DNA from: Amphirosellinia nigrospora
Lineage: Eukaryota; Ascomycota; Sordariomycetes; Xylariales; Xylariaceae
NCBI GenBank assembly: GCA_004123355.1
Contig: SCHM01000004.1
Location: 5,979,017-6,043,016 of the forward strand
Direction: 5' to 3'
DNA: 64,000 bases
Below, piece by piece: positions 24,645-40,700 of this stretch (positions within the stretch are counted from its first letter, which is position 1; every line of letters begins with the position of its first letter). Both the position numbers and the translations under genes were made by a program. The notes beneath the pieces were generated by a model, which was not told where the DNA came from, ran no database searches, and was given only the letters and a program-made list of their open reading frames with translations.

Positions 24645-27600
24645 TATAATAAATATAATATAAGTAAAAAGTTTAAATATTTAATTTACTTTATATTAAA
24701 AGCTAATATTTTATTTAAAAAAAAAAAAAAAAAGTATTAATATATTAATTTATAAATAATAATAAATATTTATAAGTATATACTTTATACCGTTTAATAT
24801 TACTATTATATATTGCTTAACCTAGTATTACTATATATTTTTTATAAGGTAGCTATAATATAGCTATAGCTTTAAATAAATAGGTTAAAAAGTAGGGCTA
24901 TAATAATTTCTTTTTTTTAAAAAAGATTTAACCTAAGTTTTTTTGCGCTTGCGCGGGGCTTTAAATCTGTAGGCCTAGTTTATATCGCTTACGTAAAAAA
25001 TTAAACTATAAGTTTTTTAATCGATATTTTTAAGCTAAAAAGTTTTTTTCGGTTTATAATAACTATTATTTTATAAAGCTTTTTATATTTTATTATATTA
25101 TTAGCTATTTAAATAAACAATTATATAATAATTATATTGTTTAATATATTTTATTAGCTATTATATAAGCTTTTTATTTTTTTTGTATTTTTATATATTT
25201 ATTTTTATAAGTTTATTATTATTTTTATATTTTTTATAAACTTATGTTTTTTATAGCTTTTAGCTATTTATTTAATTATAATAAACTTATTATATTTAAA
25301 TTTGTTTTATAATATTTTTTAGTTTTTTTATAAAATTTTTTAAATTTATAATTAAATATTATTTATTGTTATATTTTTAGCTTTTTTATATAATTTTATA
25401 GTATAATTTATAATAATAAATATATAAAAATAATATTTTTTCGATTTTTTACTTTTTTTTAAAAAAATTAAAGTTTATTATTTTATTTTTTAGTTATTTA
25501 TACTTTTAGCTTAATAAAAAATTATTTAAATATTTATATAAACAATTAGTATAAAATTATTTATTTTTATATTAGCTATTAAATAATTATAATTAAAAAT
25601 ATTAAAATTATTCGGTTATATTTTTTTAATTTTATAATAATTTTTAATTATAAAATAATTTAGTTTATTATTAAATAATTAATTTGTTTGTTTTTTTATA
25701 TAATATATAAATATAGTTTTTAATAATAAAATTAAGATTTTTTTATATTTATTAGTTTAAATAATTATTTTTTACTATATTTTTTTACGTTTTATTTAAT
25801 AACTTTAATATATTTATATATACGCTATATAAATATTTAAGCTTTTTTTTTATTTAATTTTTTTTAGCTAAATAATTGATTAGTTTTTTAGTTTTAAATT
25901 TTTAATTAAATATATTTTTATTAATTAGTTTATAAAGATTTTTTTAACGTTAAATTATTAAATAATTTATAAAATAAAAATATTTATATTATATTTAAAA
26001 TAAATAGCGCTTTTAATTAATTTTTTAAAAATAATTTATAAAAATTATAGTTTTTAGTTTATTTATTAATATATAATTTTAATTTAGCTAGTAGTTTATT
26101 TATATTTAATAAAAAAAAATTTAGCTTTATTTTATATATTTTAAAAAATTTATCCGTAAAGTTAGCCTTAAATTATAATTTTTAATTATTTATAAACGAT
26201 TTAAACTATTTAAAAATTTAATAAAAGTTTTAATAATATATTTTAATAGTTTTTTTAGCAATAATTTTATTTTTATATATAATTATTTAAAAAATTTTAA
26301 TTAATTGATTAATAATATAAAAGTTATATTATTTTTATATTATTTTTAAAAAAACTTTTAAAATTAATAATAATATATTATTAAAAATACTTTAAGATTT
26401 TTAATAATATTAGCTTTTTAAAAGTTTTATTATATAATATTTTAAACAACTAATAATAATAGTTTATAACGTAGCGTTTAATATTACTATATAGCCCCGG
26501 TTATTAGTACTTTTAAAAAATTATATAGCGTGTTTTATTTTTATTTAAATATGTTATTATTAATTGTATATAAGCTTTTTTAATAATATATTTAAACTAT
26601 TTATTTTTAATATTATAAGTTTTTTTTATATAAAAATAAATTATTTAGTATAAATTAATTAAAATATATATTAATATAAGTTTAAATTTAATATTTATTA
26701 AAACTAATATTTTATGGTTAGCTATTAAAATAATATTAATTAATATTATTTTTAATAATAATATTAGTTTAAAATTTTTAAAAGCATAAATTATTGTTTT
26801 TTTAATAATTATACGTTTATAGTAAGCTTAAATAAAACTATTGTTTATTATTTATTTTAAATTTATTTTTATATTTTTACGTTTTTATAAAATTAAAATA
26901 AAATATTAGCTATAATATTTTTTAATTTTAATTATATATAATTATAAAATTATATTAAACAATTAATTTAGTTTATTTTGTTTATTATAAATTTAAAACT
27001 TTTTTATATTAAAATATTTTAATATAATATAATTAATAATTATAATAAAAAGTTTTTATTTTTAAAGTTTTATAAGTTCGGTTTTTTAATATAAAAAGTT
27101 TTTTATAATAATAAGTATTTTTTTATTAAAAATATTATAATTAAGCTTTTTTTTTATAATATTTTTAAATAAAAAACAACTAGCTTTTAAAAGTTATTAA
27201 GTTTATTATATTATAATAATATATTTATAACTATATTGTTTAATATATTAGTTTTTATATAAGTTTTTAATTTATATAAAAAGTATTAAAAAATAAAAAC
27301 TAATATTAAAGTTTTTTTAAAATATTAAAAACTTATTAATATTATTTAGTTTATATTAAATTTACGCCTATTATAATTAATTTATTTAAAAATTTAATAA
27401 TATATTTATATTTTAATAAAACGTTTATAAAAATTATAAAATTTTAAAAAAAACGTATTTTTTATAATATAGCTTTTTATTTTTAATTAATAGTTATTAA
27501 TATTAAATAATTTTTATTTTATTTTAATTAATTTTATATTTTTATTTTTATAATAAAGCTTAAAAATTTAGTTTAAATAATAAAAATTTATATTTTTTAA

Positions 27601-30600
27601 ATTAGCTTATAATTTAATTTTTTAAAAGCAAACTAATATTTATTTATATATATATATTTTAGTTTATTATTAAAATAAATTAAAATATTATTAATAATAT
27701 TATTAAAAAATATTTAAATATTTATTTAAAATATTATTAATAAAACGTTAAAATATTAATAGTTTATTAATAAAACTAAATAATAATATTTTAAACTAAT
27801 AAATATTATATTATATATAAAAATAATTAAACGTTTATTATTTTTATAATATAAATATAATAAAAACTTAGTAAATATTAATTTTAATATAAACTTTAGT
27901 TTTAACTAATTAAAATAACGTTTTTTTATTAATAATAAAAAATAATTTTTTTAAATAATATTATTTAGTTTATAATAGTTTATATAAAATTATAATAATT
28001 TATTATTTTTTATAGCAAATAATATTAAAGCAGCTTATAATATATTTATAAGCTTAATAAAATTTTTAAATAGGTTTTTTTATATATATTTTTAATAAGT
28101 TTTAGTTTTATTTAATAATATTTTATATAAAACGTTATATTTTAACAATTTTAGTTTTTTTTAATTATAATTTTATAGTTTATTTTAATTATTAAAAAAT
28201 AATTCGTTTAAAATTATTTTGCTAAATATATTTAAATATTTATAATATTATTTAAATATTTTATAATAAGCTTTTCTACGTAATTTTATTTCGTTTTTAA
28301 ATAATAGTTCGTTTTTTTTTTATCGATAATTTTTTTAATTTTATATAATAAAATAAAACTATATATAATTATATATTTTAATATAAAATTATATAAAAAT
28401 AAAAACGTTAATAGTTATAATTTATATAAGTTTTTGTTTATATAAATTAAAAACGTTTTATTTTATATATATAGTTTATATTTATTTTTAATAACTTTTT
28501 TTTTAAGTTTATTTATAACTTTTATATAAAAAAAATTTATATAAATAGTTTATAATTTTTATTTAATATTTTCGTTATATAATTAATTTTTATTATATAT
28601 AATTATTTTTTAGGTTAAAATTAGTTTATAAAAGTTATAAAATTATAATAAATATTTTAAATAATAAGCTTTTAGTAAAAGTTTTTTTAAAAGTTTTTAG
28701 TTTTTTATTTTAATTTTATAATTTTATTATATAGCTATACTATTATTTTAAGTATAAATTTTATATATTTTTTTAGTTTTTTAACTTTTAAAAATATATT
28801 TATAACGGTTTTTATTTTATTTTACTAGTTTATAAAGTATTTTTTTTAACTTTATTTTTAATAATAAATAAAAAACGTAATTTTAAAATAATATTAGTAG
28901 CTTTTTATATATAACGTTTTTAATTTAAATAACTATTATAATAGCGTTTATTTTTAAGTTTTATTATTTATTTCTAACGATTTATATTTTATTAATAGCT
29001 AAAGTTTTAGATTAAATTTTTATTTTATTTATAAATAATTTTTTAAATAATATTTAATTTTTTAATCGGAAAAAAATAATAATTTTTTTAGCTACTATTT
29101 ATTAATATATTATAATAATCAAAAAAAATTTTTCCGATAATTATATTATATTTTATATTTTATTAAAAATAGCATATTAAATATAATACGTTTTTAAACT
29201 TAAAAATATAATTAAAAAACTAAGTTTATAGTTTAAATTGTTTTTTATTATATTTAATAATTATATTAAGCTAAAACTTTATTATTTTTTTTAAATTTAA
29301 ATATTTTATAATTTATATTATAAAATTTACGTTTATTAATAAATATATATTATTTTTATATTAAATAAAACTAATATAAATAATATAAGTTATTATTTAT
29401 TATTATATATTTATAAATAAAAGGTTTTTTTTAAAAGTTTTTTTAAAAAGTTATATAGAATTTTTTTATATTTTTTTATTTTTAACGCCGATATTTTAAT
29501 TATTTTAAAAAAAAAAACTAATTATTTTAAACGTTATTTTTAACTATTTGTTTAAATAAATATTTTTATAATTTTTACGATAATTTTACTAACGTAAATA
29601 ATATTTAATTGTTTTTAGTTAGCTTTTATAAAATAAATATTATTATAATAATTTTATTTATAATAAATAAAATATTAGTTTTTTATTATTAATAATTTTA
29701 TTTATTTAAAATTAAGTTTAATATATATTTTTATTTATTATTAATAGTTTTTATTAATATATATTATAATATTTAAAATATAATTTTTAATAGTTATTAT
29801 TTTAAAAATAAGTTTTAAATACTATATTAGTTATAATATTTTTTTTTTTTTTATGTTTTTTTTTTTTTTTTTTTTTATTATTTTAAAAAGTTTTTTATTA
29901 TTAATAATTATATATAATAATATAGTTATAATATTCCGAAAAAATATATTTAAATTATTAAGTTTAATAATATAAAGTTTATTTAAGCGTTAAAATAATA
30001 TATTATATATATTACGTTTATATTTAGTTTTATTAATTTATATTAAATTAGTTTATTAAATAAATTAAATTTTAAACTTAAAAAATTTATTAGTAGTTTT
30101 ATTATAAAATATTTATATTATAAACGCGTTTTTTATATTTATAAAAATTATAATATTAATTATAAAATATTTTAAAATTTTATTATAAATTATTAATATA
30201 AATAAACTATTAAAATTATAATTTTAAATAAATAATATTAAGTTTTTAAATATAGTTTTATTTATATAATTAATAATATAATTAATTTGTTTTTTTTTAT
30301 TTAATTAATAATCGGTTTTTTTTTAGTTTTTTTTTAATAATATAAACTAATATTTAAATTTAATTTTAAGCTTATTATTAATAAGTTTATTAATAATAAA
30401 AATAAAAAAATATTTAATTTTTATAAATTGATTTTTATTATTTATAAAAGCTTTTATTATATAAATTGTTTTAATATAAACTATTATTAAAATGTTTTTA
30501 TAATTATAATATATTATAATAATTAAAATAATTATAAATTGTTTAATAATAGGTTAAACTTTTATAAGTTTATAAAAGCAGTTAATTATATTATTTTATT

Positions 30601-31761
30601 TTTAAATATATCAATTTTTTTTTTGTTTTTTTATATTTTTTATAAAAATAATTATATATTTTTTAAATATATAATCGTGAACCGCGGCTTTATTTATTAA
30701 ACTTAATTTATTTAAATTTAATTTTTTTTAAATATATTTTAAATAGTAAGCTATTTTATTATAGTAAACTTTTATATTTTTATTATATTATTTATAGTTT
30801 TTATAATATAATATAAATTTTTAGCTAAATTGTTATTAATAGTAAAAAAAAAAATCGAAGTTTATATTTATCGAAAAAAGCAATAAAGTTTTCGTTAAAC
30901 ATTTTTATAAATTAAATAGCTATTATTATAAAATCGAAAATAAACTATTATTTTTATTTTATAAAATATTAGTAATAAAAATATTATTGTTTTTTTGCTA
31001 TAATAAAATATTTAATAAAATAATTAATTTAAGCTTTTATATTATTTTAATTTTAAATAAATAATATTTAAAATTTATAATATAATAATAAAAATAATAA
31101 ACTTTTCGTAAAACTTTTTAGTTTTATAGTTAAATAAAACGTTATTATTATCGAACTATTTAATAGGTTTTAAGTTTAACTAATTATTAGTTTTTTTATT
31201 GCTTATTATAATAATTATTTTAGTAAATTTATTTATATGTTTTTTTATAAGCGGATAAATAAAACTTATTTAATAAGTTATTTTTAAAAAGATTATTTTT
31301 TATAAAAAATATTTTACGGGAATATTTTCGGGCAAAGTTTTTATTAATAAATTATACCGATTTTTTAATAAAAGCTATAATTTTAAAGTTAATAGTTTTT
31401 TAGGCATTTTATTATATAGCTAGCTAAATTTAGCTTATTTAATTCGTTTTTTTTTTTTAAGAATTTATTATTTTTTAAATAATAGTTTATATAAAATAAA
31501 ATATTATAATAAATATAATATAAATAAAAAGTTTAAACATTTAATTTATTTTATATTAAAAGCTAATATTATTTAAAAAAAAAAGAAAAAAATACTAATA
31601 TATTAATTTATAAATAATAATAAATATTTATAAGTATATATTTTATACCGCTTAATATTATTACTATATATTACTTAACTTAGTATTGCTATATATTTTT
31701 ATAAAGTAGTTATAATATAGCTATAGCTTTAAATAATAAGTTAAAAAGTAAAGCTATAATA
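24645..31761 (-). mobile_element. Element C: 7.1-kb LTR retrotransposon fossil nested in B
   Basis: LTRs of about 260 bp: 24,645-24,905 and 31,505-31,761. They share TATAATAAATATAATATAA at the start and GCTATAATA at the end. The 5-bp flanks are ttaac (24,640-24,644) and ttaat (31,762-31,766). Directly inside the left LTR, a pyrimidine run reads on the minus strand as a purine tract, and the interior is mostly T-rich on the plus strand. Both say the element is read on the minus strand. A less RIP-mutated strip (24,906-24,990, with GCGCTTGCGCGGGGC) adjoins the left LTR. Interior otherwise heavily RIP-mutated and multiply broken; superfamily not determined. Confidence 0.7.
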
Positions 31762-34700
31762 TTAATTATAATAAAAAAACTAAAACTAATTTTAATTATT
31801 TAGTTTTAATTAATATATATTAATTAAATTTTTTAAATTTTAAACTATTTTGTTTATTTAATTAAAAAATTAAACTTAATAAAACTAAATAAAAAAAAAA
31901 TTTAAAAATAAGCTATTTTTTAATTAATAATTAAAACTATATTAAAATATTTAAAAAAAATATTAATTTTAACGTTTATATAAATATTATTTTTAAATAA
32001 TTTATTATTTAATAATAATTAATTATAAATAAAATAAAACTTATAAAAAAAATATAAAAATTTATTGTTATAATTTTTATTTTTATTTTTTTATTTATTT
32101 AAATAATTTTTTATTTTATTTTAAAAATAAATAATAATAATAATAATTTTATTTAACTATTTAAACTTAACGCTAATAAAATATAATAATTAATTTTTAA
32201 TAATAAATATTTTAATTATTTAATAAAAATATATTTTAAAAAAATATTTATTAAAAATTAAACTTTAATAAATAAAAAACTTAAATTATTATTATTTTAG
32301 CTATATATAATATATTAAATATTAAACTAATTAATATATAAAAAAATAAACTTATAAAATATAGAAAAAAAAAATAATTTTAAAAAAAATAGCTTTTTTT
32401 TTAAAAAAAATATTTTAAAAAATATTATTAATTATAAAATAAATTTAATAAAAAATATTTAAATAAAAAACTTTTATTATATATTTATATTTTATATAAT
32501 AATAAATTTTTTTAATTATAAATAATTTTTTTAAAAATATAAAAATAAATATATATATAATATAAATTAATAATTTATAAAAAAAATTATTAAATTATTT
32601 AATTATTATTATTATAAACTTTTTATTAAAAAAATTATAAAATATAATAATAAAAACAAAAAAATATTAATTAAGCTTTTTATTATTATTAAAAATATAT
32701 AAAAAAATTTTTAAAAATAAATTTATAATTATTATTAATTTAATTTATAATATTATTTTAAATAAATTATAGTTTAAATATTATAATATTTATATTAATT
32801 ATTAATAAAATTATTTAATATTTTTATTTTAATTATTTTTAATTATAATATAAAATATTATTTAATAATAAATAAATAAATATATTATTATAATATTTAA
32901 TTTATTAATTTAATATTAATTAATAAAATTATAATTTTAAAATCGAAAAAATATAACGTTAATAATAAAAAAAAAATAAAATAATATTTAAAAAATATAA
33001 AACTAAAAATATTTATTTTAAAATATAATAATTTAATATAAAAAAACTTTAATAAAATAAAATAAATAATATTTAATTAATTTTTATTAAAACTTATTTT
33101 TAAAAAATATAAACTATATTTTTTTATAAAAAATATAATTTTAATTTTTATTTAAAAGTTTAATAAAAAAATCTTTATTATATAATAAAATAATATTAAT
33201 TATATATAAAAAAAAACTAATAATTAAAATATTTAGTTTAAATATAATTATTTTTAATATAATAATAAAAAAAACCGGGTAAAAAACGTTTATATTATTA
33301 GTATTAATAAAATTAATAAAATAATTAAAAAATTAAAAAAAATAAAAATAATTTTTTAAAAAAAAAAATTAAAAAATTAAAATAAAAAGTACGAAAAAAA
33401 TACTTAAAAAATATTAAAACTTAATATATATTTTTAGCCGAATAAACTTTAATATTATTATTATATTATTTATAAATAAACTATAAATAAAATTTATTAA
33501 AAATAAATTTAAAATTAATTTAAACTATAATTTTTTATATAAAATATTATTAAATAAATTAAAAACTATATAAAGATTTTTAATTAAAACTTATATAAAA
33601 ATTTTATTAAATTTAATAATATTTATATAATATATTTATTTTATTTATAAAAAAAATAAATAATAAGTTTTATTTTTATATAAATTATTATAAACTAAAT
33701 AAAATTATAAAAAAAAATTAATATTTATTTTTTTTTATTAAAAAAACTTTAGTTTATATTATTAAAACGAAAATTTTTTTTAATTTAATATATAATAAAT
33801 ATTTAATTATATTTATATATTATTTAAAAATAAAAATTATATAATATTTTATATAAAATAATATATATTAATTATTAATATTATTATTTAATTTTATTAA
33901 TAAATTTTTAACGTTTTAATAATATATTAATAATTATTTAATTTTTTAAATAATTTTTATAATATATATAATAATGTTATTATTTATTTAAAATAAAAAA
34001 AATATATTATTTATATATATTATATATTAAAACGATTAATTTAAACTAAATTATAAATAAATTTTAAACTATATTATTAATATTAAAAAAATTTAAATAA
34101 ATTTTATTAAAATTAATGCTATATTAAAATAAAAAACTTTTATATTAGTTAAAAATATATAATTTTTTTAAAATTTATAATTTTATTAAACTTTTATTAA
34201 TATTTAAAATTATTATAGCGCTTTTAAACGATTAATATAAAAAAATATACTTTTTAAATAAATTAAAAAATATAAAAAATTATTTTATTAGTTTAAAAAA
34301 GCTTTAATAAAATTTTTTTATTAAAATATTTCGATTATAATTTATTAATAAAATTAAAACCGATTTATTTAATAGCGTTAGTTTTAATATATTATTATAA
34401 TATATAATAAAATTTAATATTTTATAGCGTATTTTTAAAAATATTTATAATATTAAATTAAACTATAATATTTATAATAAAAAATTATTAATAATTATAT
34501 TATATTTTAAAAAATAAAAACTTAAATTAATTAAAATTATAATAAGCTTTTTTTAATATTTATTAATAATTAAATATTAAATTTTTTAACGAAAAATAAT
34601 ATTTTAATTTAAAATAAACTAAATAAATTAATTTTTTTTAAAATATAACTTTTTAATATTATATTATTTTAATAAAATAATATATTAACTAACGTTTTAG

Positions 34701-37700
34701 TATAAAAATAAAAAAACTTAATAATATAAAAAATTAAAAAAAAAATATAATATTATTTTATAATATTTTAATTAATAAATAATATAATATAATTAATTTT
34801 ATATAAATAAAATTATATTAAATAAGTTTTATTAAAATATATAATAAATTAAATATTTTTATAAAATTATTATTAATCGAATAAATTTTTAAAAAAAACT
34901 ATAAAAATATAAGCATAAAAATTTATTATTAATAAAAAAAAATAATAAACTAAAAAATTTATAAAAATTAAAAAACAAATTAATTATATTTTATAAATAT
35001 TTAATAGTTTTTAATTTTTTATATTTAAAATATATTTTATTAAAAAAATATATTATAAAATATTTATTATATATTTAAATAAAAAAAATATATAAACTTA
35101 TTATTAAACGTTATTAATAGTTTAAACTAAATAAAAATTATAATTATTATATAATAAACTATATAAAATATAAACTTATTAAAATATTTAAAAATAAAAT
35201 TTTTAATAAATTTATATTTTTTTTAATATTTAAATATATAACGTTATTTTATTATTAATTTTAAATAAATATTTAAAAATAAATATAAATATAATAATAT
35301 ATTAATTATAATAAACTATTTAAATAAATAAATATAAATTATATTTTATATTATAAAAATAATTATAAAAATATTATTAAAATATATTATAAAAAACTTT
35401 TTTAAATTTTTAAAATATTTATAATTATAATATTAAATTATAAATTTTAATTTATTTTTATTTTTATAAATAAACTATATAAACTAATAAATATAAATAT
35501 ACGTTAATTATTATAAAATATTATAAAACTATAAATAAATAAAAATTATAAATAAATATATTAATTAAAAATTATAATTATATATAAATTATTATTAAAA
35601 TAACTAGTTTAAATATATATTTATTATAAATTACGTTTAAACGTTAATTTTTTATATTTTAAAAAAATTATTATTTTATAAAATTAAAATAAATTTTTTA
35701 ATATTATTTAATTTTAATTAAAAAATTAAACTATAAATAAAAAACTATAAAAGCTTTTTAAAAAAAAAAAAAATAATTCGAACAAATATATAAAAAAATA
35801 AAAAAAATAATATAATTTATTAAATTAACTAAAAAAAACTTATAATATATTTAAAAATATATAATTAATTAAACTAATAAAAATTAATATAAACTTAATT
35901 TTAATATAAAAAACTATATATTAATTTTAAAAAAAAAATAGTTTTAAAAAATAAATTATTTATTAAATAAGCTAAATTTTTTTATAATATAATAAAAGTT
36001 TAAAATATATAAAAAAAATAAAAATATTTTTATATTAAATATTTTTATAATTTAAAAAATATTTAACTAGTATTATATAAACTAATTATAAAAATATTTA
36101 AATAATTTATTATTAAATTAAAAAATAAAAATTTAAAAAAAAAATAATAAAACTTAAAAGTTAAAAAAAATTTATAATTAAAAAAATATAAACTTTTTAG
36201 TTTTATTATTAAAAATTATAATATTAAATAAATTAAAAAATTAAAATCTTAATAATATATAATATTTATAAAAAATTTTAAAAATAACGTAAAAATACTA
36301 AAAATTTTTATAATATAAACTTTAATTTAATTAAACTTTTAATAAAATTATAAATATAACTAAATATAACGTAAAATAATAATTTTAATAAACTATATTT
36401 AAATAATAATAAAACTATAACGTAAAAAAAAAAATAACGCGAAAAAAAAACGCTTAAATATTATTAAATAAAAAAAACTTTAAATAACGTATAAAAAAAC
36501 TAATAATAATTAATAATATAAAAGCTTTATAAAAAGTTATATTAATAAAAACCTAAAGCGATTTTTTTTTCGCTAGAAAATAGTTACGATTTTAACCCTA
36601 GTTAAATTATTTTTTTTTTCAAAAAAAAGTAGTTATAAATTTATAAGCTTTAATAGCTATATTTTATTACTAACTATAGCACTTATAATTTTATTTATAA
36701 TAACTGCTATTTATAATAAATATAATATAATAAATAAAAGTAAGCATTAATAATAAATATAGCTATTTTACGCGAATATTTAAACAGTTATTTATAACGT
36801 AAATTTAAACTTTTTTTTTTTATTTTATTTATAGATTTATATATATAATTATATATACTAAAGCTTTGTTTTTTCGAGTATATAAAGCGTAACTTTTATT
36901 AACTAAAACTTAAAAAAAATAACTAAATTTGCTTTTTTTAAAAAATATATTAAATTACATACTAATTAATAATTTAGCTATATATTACTAAATAAATTAC
37001 TAGGTTATTGATTTAATATATATAATAGTACGCTAAGGCTTAACTAATAACTAGTGTTCTCGTTAAGTATTTTATACTAAAAATACTTTAATTAAACTTA
37101 ATAATAATATATAAATAAATTAATATATATATTATTAAATTTAATAATATTAAGTTAAAAATCATTATAAATATTATAAAAGCATAAGCATTTATTATAT
37201 ATATAAACAAGTTATTTATTTATTTTATTATATAGTTAAATAGTTAAATAGTACGCTTGTATATTTTTTATTTTAGTAAGTTATAAGCTTAAAGATTTTT
37301 TTATTAAAATAGCTAGCTAAATATTTTATTTATAATTTTAAATTAACTAATTAAAAATATAAGCTTAAGCTTAAATATATATTAAACCGAAAATAATAAA
37401 ATATTAAATATAATATAAATAAATATAAATTCCGCGCTAAAAAAAAAATTATTTTTATTATTTTTTTATTTTATAATATTAATTAAAAATAATTACAATA
37501 AAAACTTAATTAATATATAATAAAAAAATAAAAAATAAATAATTTTATTTATTATTATTTAAAAATTATTTGCTATTAATAATTTTTTATAGTTAGTAAA
37601 AAAAATTTAATTATAGTAAAAATATAATAATTTAAAAAAAAAACGAAAAAAAATTTGTTTATATAAATTTATTTAAAACAATTAACGATTATTAACTCGA

Positions 37701-40700
37701 TTTTAATAACGTAAATATATTATTTACGTTTAATAGTTAAAAAATATTTAGTTTTTAAGTTAAAATATTAAAATTAACCGCTATAAATTTTAATAAAAAT
37801 TAATAAAAAATTAGTTTTTTTAATAGTTTAAGTTTTAAAAAATAAATTAATATTTTTAAAGATTTATAGCTATTAAAATTAGATTTTTTATAACTATTAA
37901 TTTTCCGAATTTATAGTAATTTTTTTATTATTTAGTTTATATATTACTAATATATTTATTAAACGAAAAAACGGCGATTTAATTATAATTATTATAAAGT
38001 AATATAGTAAATATTAATATTATCGAAATATTTAAAATTAATATAAGCGTTACGAAAATTAAATTTTTTATAAAACTAAAAAGTTAAAAAAACTATTATA
38101 AATAAATTTTAATATAATAATTATATTAAAAGTTTATAACGTTTATAAATTTATTCCGGGCAAATTATAAAAAAAAAAAAGTAAATATTTTAGTATTAAA
38201 AATAAAATAAGAAATTTTTTAACGAAAAAAAGTACTATTAATAAAAAATAGTTTAAATTATATATTAAACTTATATTTTATATACGTACGAATAATCTTT
38301 AAAATATTTAATTAAATAGATAAAAAGTTTAATAAAAAAGTAGTTATTTTTTTTTAAAATAAATAACTTATTAAAATTAAACAATTATTAAAAATTTTTT
38401 AATAGCGCGCGAACTAATAAATAAAATTAAAATAATCTAAAAAAACTATATTAAAATTAAACTAAAATATATATTTTTTAATAATTATTTTATAGTTTAT
38501 TTTATTTACGGTTTTAAAAAAGAATTTAAAGCTTAAGTTTAAGTTTTTTAAAATATAATAAAAGCTAAAATATTATAATTAATTAACGTAGTTTAAACCG
38601 TAAAAATTAAAAAGGTTTATATAAAGTAATTATATTAATTATTTAAGCTTAACGTTATAGCTATAATAATTAAGACTAATATTATAAAAAAAAAAAAAAA
38701 ATTAATAATTATTTTATTTATAAATAAAAAATTTATTTTTATAAAAAAACTTAAATATTTATATTATAAAAAAATTAAATATATAAAGTTAAAATGCTAA
38801 AATTTATATTTAAAGTTATAAAAAAAGCAAGCAAAAAAAAAAAAATATATAAAAAAAATAGCAAATATAAAAAAAAAAACTTTATTAATAATATATTTAA
38901 AATTAAAAATAATAATAGCAATTTAGTAAATATTATTTAAATTATTAATTTAAACTATTATAAATATTATTATAAAAAACTTAAATTTTTATTTTATTTA
39001 ATAATAATATTATTATTTATATAGCTTTAATATTTTAATTTAAAAGATTTTAAACTTATTATTTAATTATTTTTTATTATAGTTAAATTTAATAGCTTTT
39101 TAAAAATTTATAAAATATTGTTTTTTATAGCAAGTTTAAATATTAAATTTAAACTACGCTTAATATATTATATAAATAAAAATAAGCTAATTAATTATAA
39201 AAAGCTTATTTTAAAAAAAATTATTATTATAAACGTTAAAAAAATAAAATATTTATAATAAAAAAAAAATCTAATTAAAAAATATATTATAAAAAATAAT
39301 TATATTAAAATTATTTTTACTAACGTTTTATATATATTAAAATTAAAAGTTAATTTTATTTTAGTTATTTAATTTTTCGATAAAAAAGTTTTAATATTTT
39401 TAAAAAAACAATATTATATTTGATTTTTTTTTTAAAAAATATTATAATCTAAATAATATAAATTTAAGAATTTATTTATATTAAAATAACTTAAATAGCG
39501 TTATTAGTTTAATAATATATATAATAAGTTTATTTATAAAGCTATAATACGAACGAATAAACTATTTTAGCGAAAAATTACTATTAACGTTAAAAAAAAT
39601 CGTATAAAAAATAAATAACGTTTAAAGTTATTATATTTACGAACTTTATATTTTTAAACAAATATGTAAAAAATATATATAAAAAAAACTACCCGAAAAA
39701 AAATTTTAAAAAAATATATTTATTAATATTTACGGACTTTTATATTAAAAGCTATAAAAAAAAATATTAGTTTATTTAAATCGATATATATAATAAGCTA
39801 AGTGTTTATTAAAGCTTATAAAAAATAAAATTAATATATATATATATTAGCAAATTTATTAATAATTTAGCTAATTTTAAACTATAAAGGCAAAAATACT
39901 ATATTATATACGTAAATAAAACAAGCGAATTTATTTTAAAAATACTAATAAATAAACTATATAAAAAAAAAAAATATTTAAATAGCGCTAAAAAATATAA
40001 AAATAATAATATAGCTAAAAGTTTTAATATTATAATATATAAAAAATTTTATTTATAATAATAAAAATATTATTAACTTAAAATATTAGCTTAAAGTTAT
40101 AATAACTAAATTATTTATATAATAAAAGCTTATATAATATATTTAACGTTATATTTTTTAAAAAAGTTTACGGTTAAAAATTTAATATTTTTTATATTAA
40201 AATATTTAATATTAAATTTAATATTTATTTTTAAGCACTAAATAAAAAAACTAGATTTTAAGTTAATATTAAAGATTTTAGTTAAATATAATAGTAATTT
40301 TATTTATAAATAATAATTTAATAATAAAATTATTAAAATTATAAAAAAAATATATATTTCGATATTAAATAAAACGTTATAATAATTAATAAAATTTTAC
40401 GATTATTTAATATATTATAAATAGTTTTTATTAATATTTAAACGGATAATACGGCTAATAAAGTTATAAAAATAAAAAACTTATATTTTTATTAATAAAA
40501 TAAAAATATTAAAATATTATTATTTTTAATTAAAAATTATAATAAATTTAATTATAAACTTTTAATTATATTTTTAAATAAAGTTATATTATTTATTAAA
40601 AAACTATTAAACTTCGGGATTATTAATAAAGTTTTTAATAAACTTAAACTTAAATATTTATTTAAAAATTTTTAGCTTTTATTTTTTAACTTAGTTTAAA

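Larger units (their letters stand above)
21755..36894 (+). mobile_element. Element B: LTR retrotransposon fossil (probably Gypsy) nested in A
   Basis: LTRs 21,755-22,047 and 36,631-36,894 begin AGTTAT and end GTAACT, and match the clean solo LTR at 10,781-11,054. A run of eight A plus GT abuts the right LTR, as a polypurine tract would on the plus strand. After removing F and C, the interior is 22,048-22,262, 23,650-24,639 and 31,762-36,630, about 6.1 kb, a normal Gypsy size and A-rich on the plus strand. A stretch near 33.9 kb is compatible with a Gypsy reverse transcriptase core. I found no matching target duplication (aataa versus tttat), so the pairing of these two LTRs is less sure than for the other elements. 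Heavily RIP-mutated and multiply broken. Confidence 0.6.
8840..37146 (+). mobile_element. Element A: LTR retrotransposon fossil nested in the left LTR of E
   Basis: LTRs of about 200 bp: 8,840-9,039 (starts TGTTACATTACG) and 36,948-37,146. They align over their whole length, with differences almost all C/T or G/A. The 5-bp flanks are atact (8,835-8,839) and atatt (37,147-37,151). With nested insertions removed, A's interior is 9,040-10,775, 11,060-12,511, 19,504-21,754 and 36,895-36,947, about 5.5 kb in all, a normal retrotransposon size. This supports the model independently of the flanks. These pieces are A-rich on the plus strand. Heavily RIP-mutated and multiply broken; superfamily not determined. 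Confidence 0.7.
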
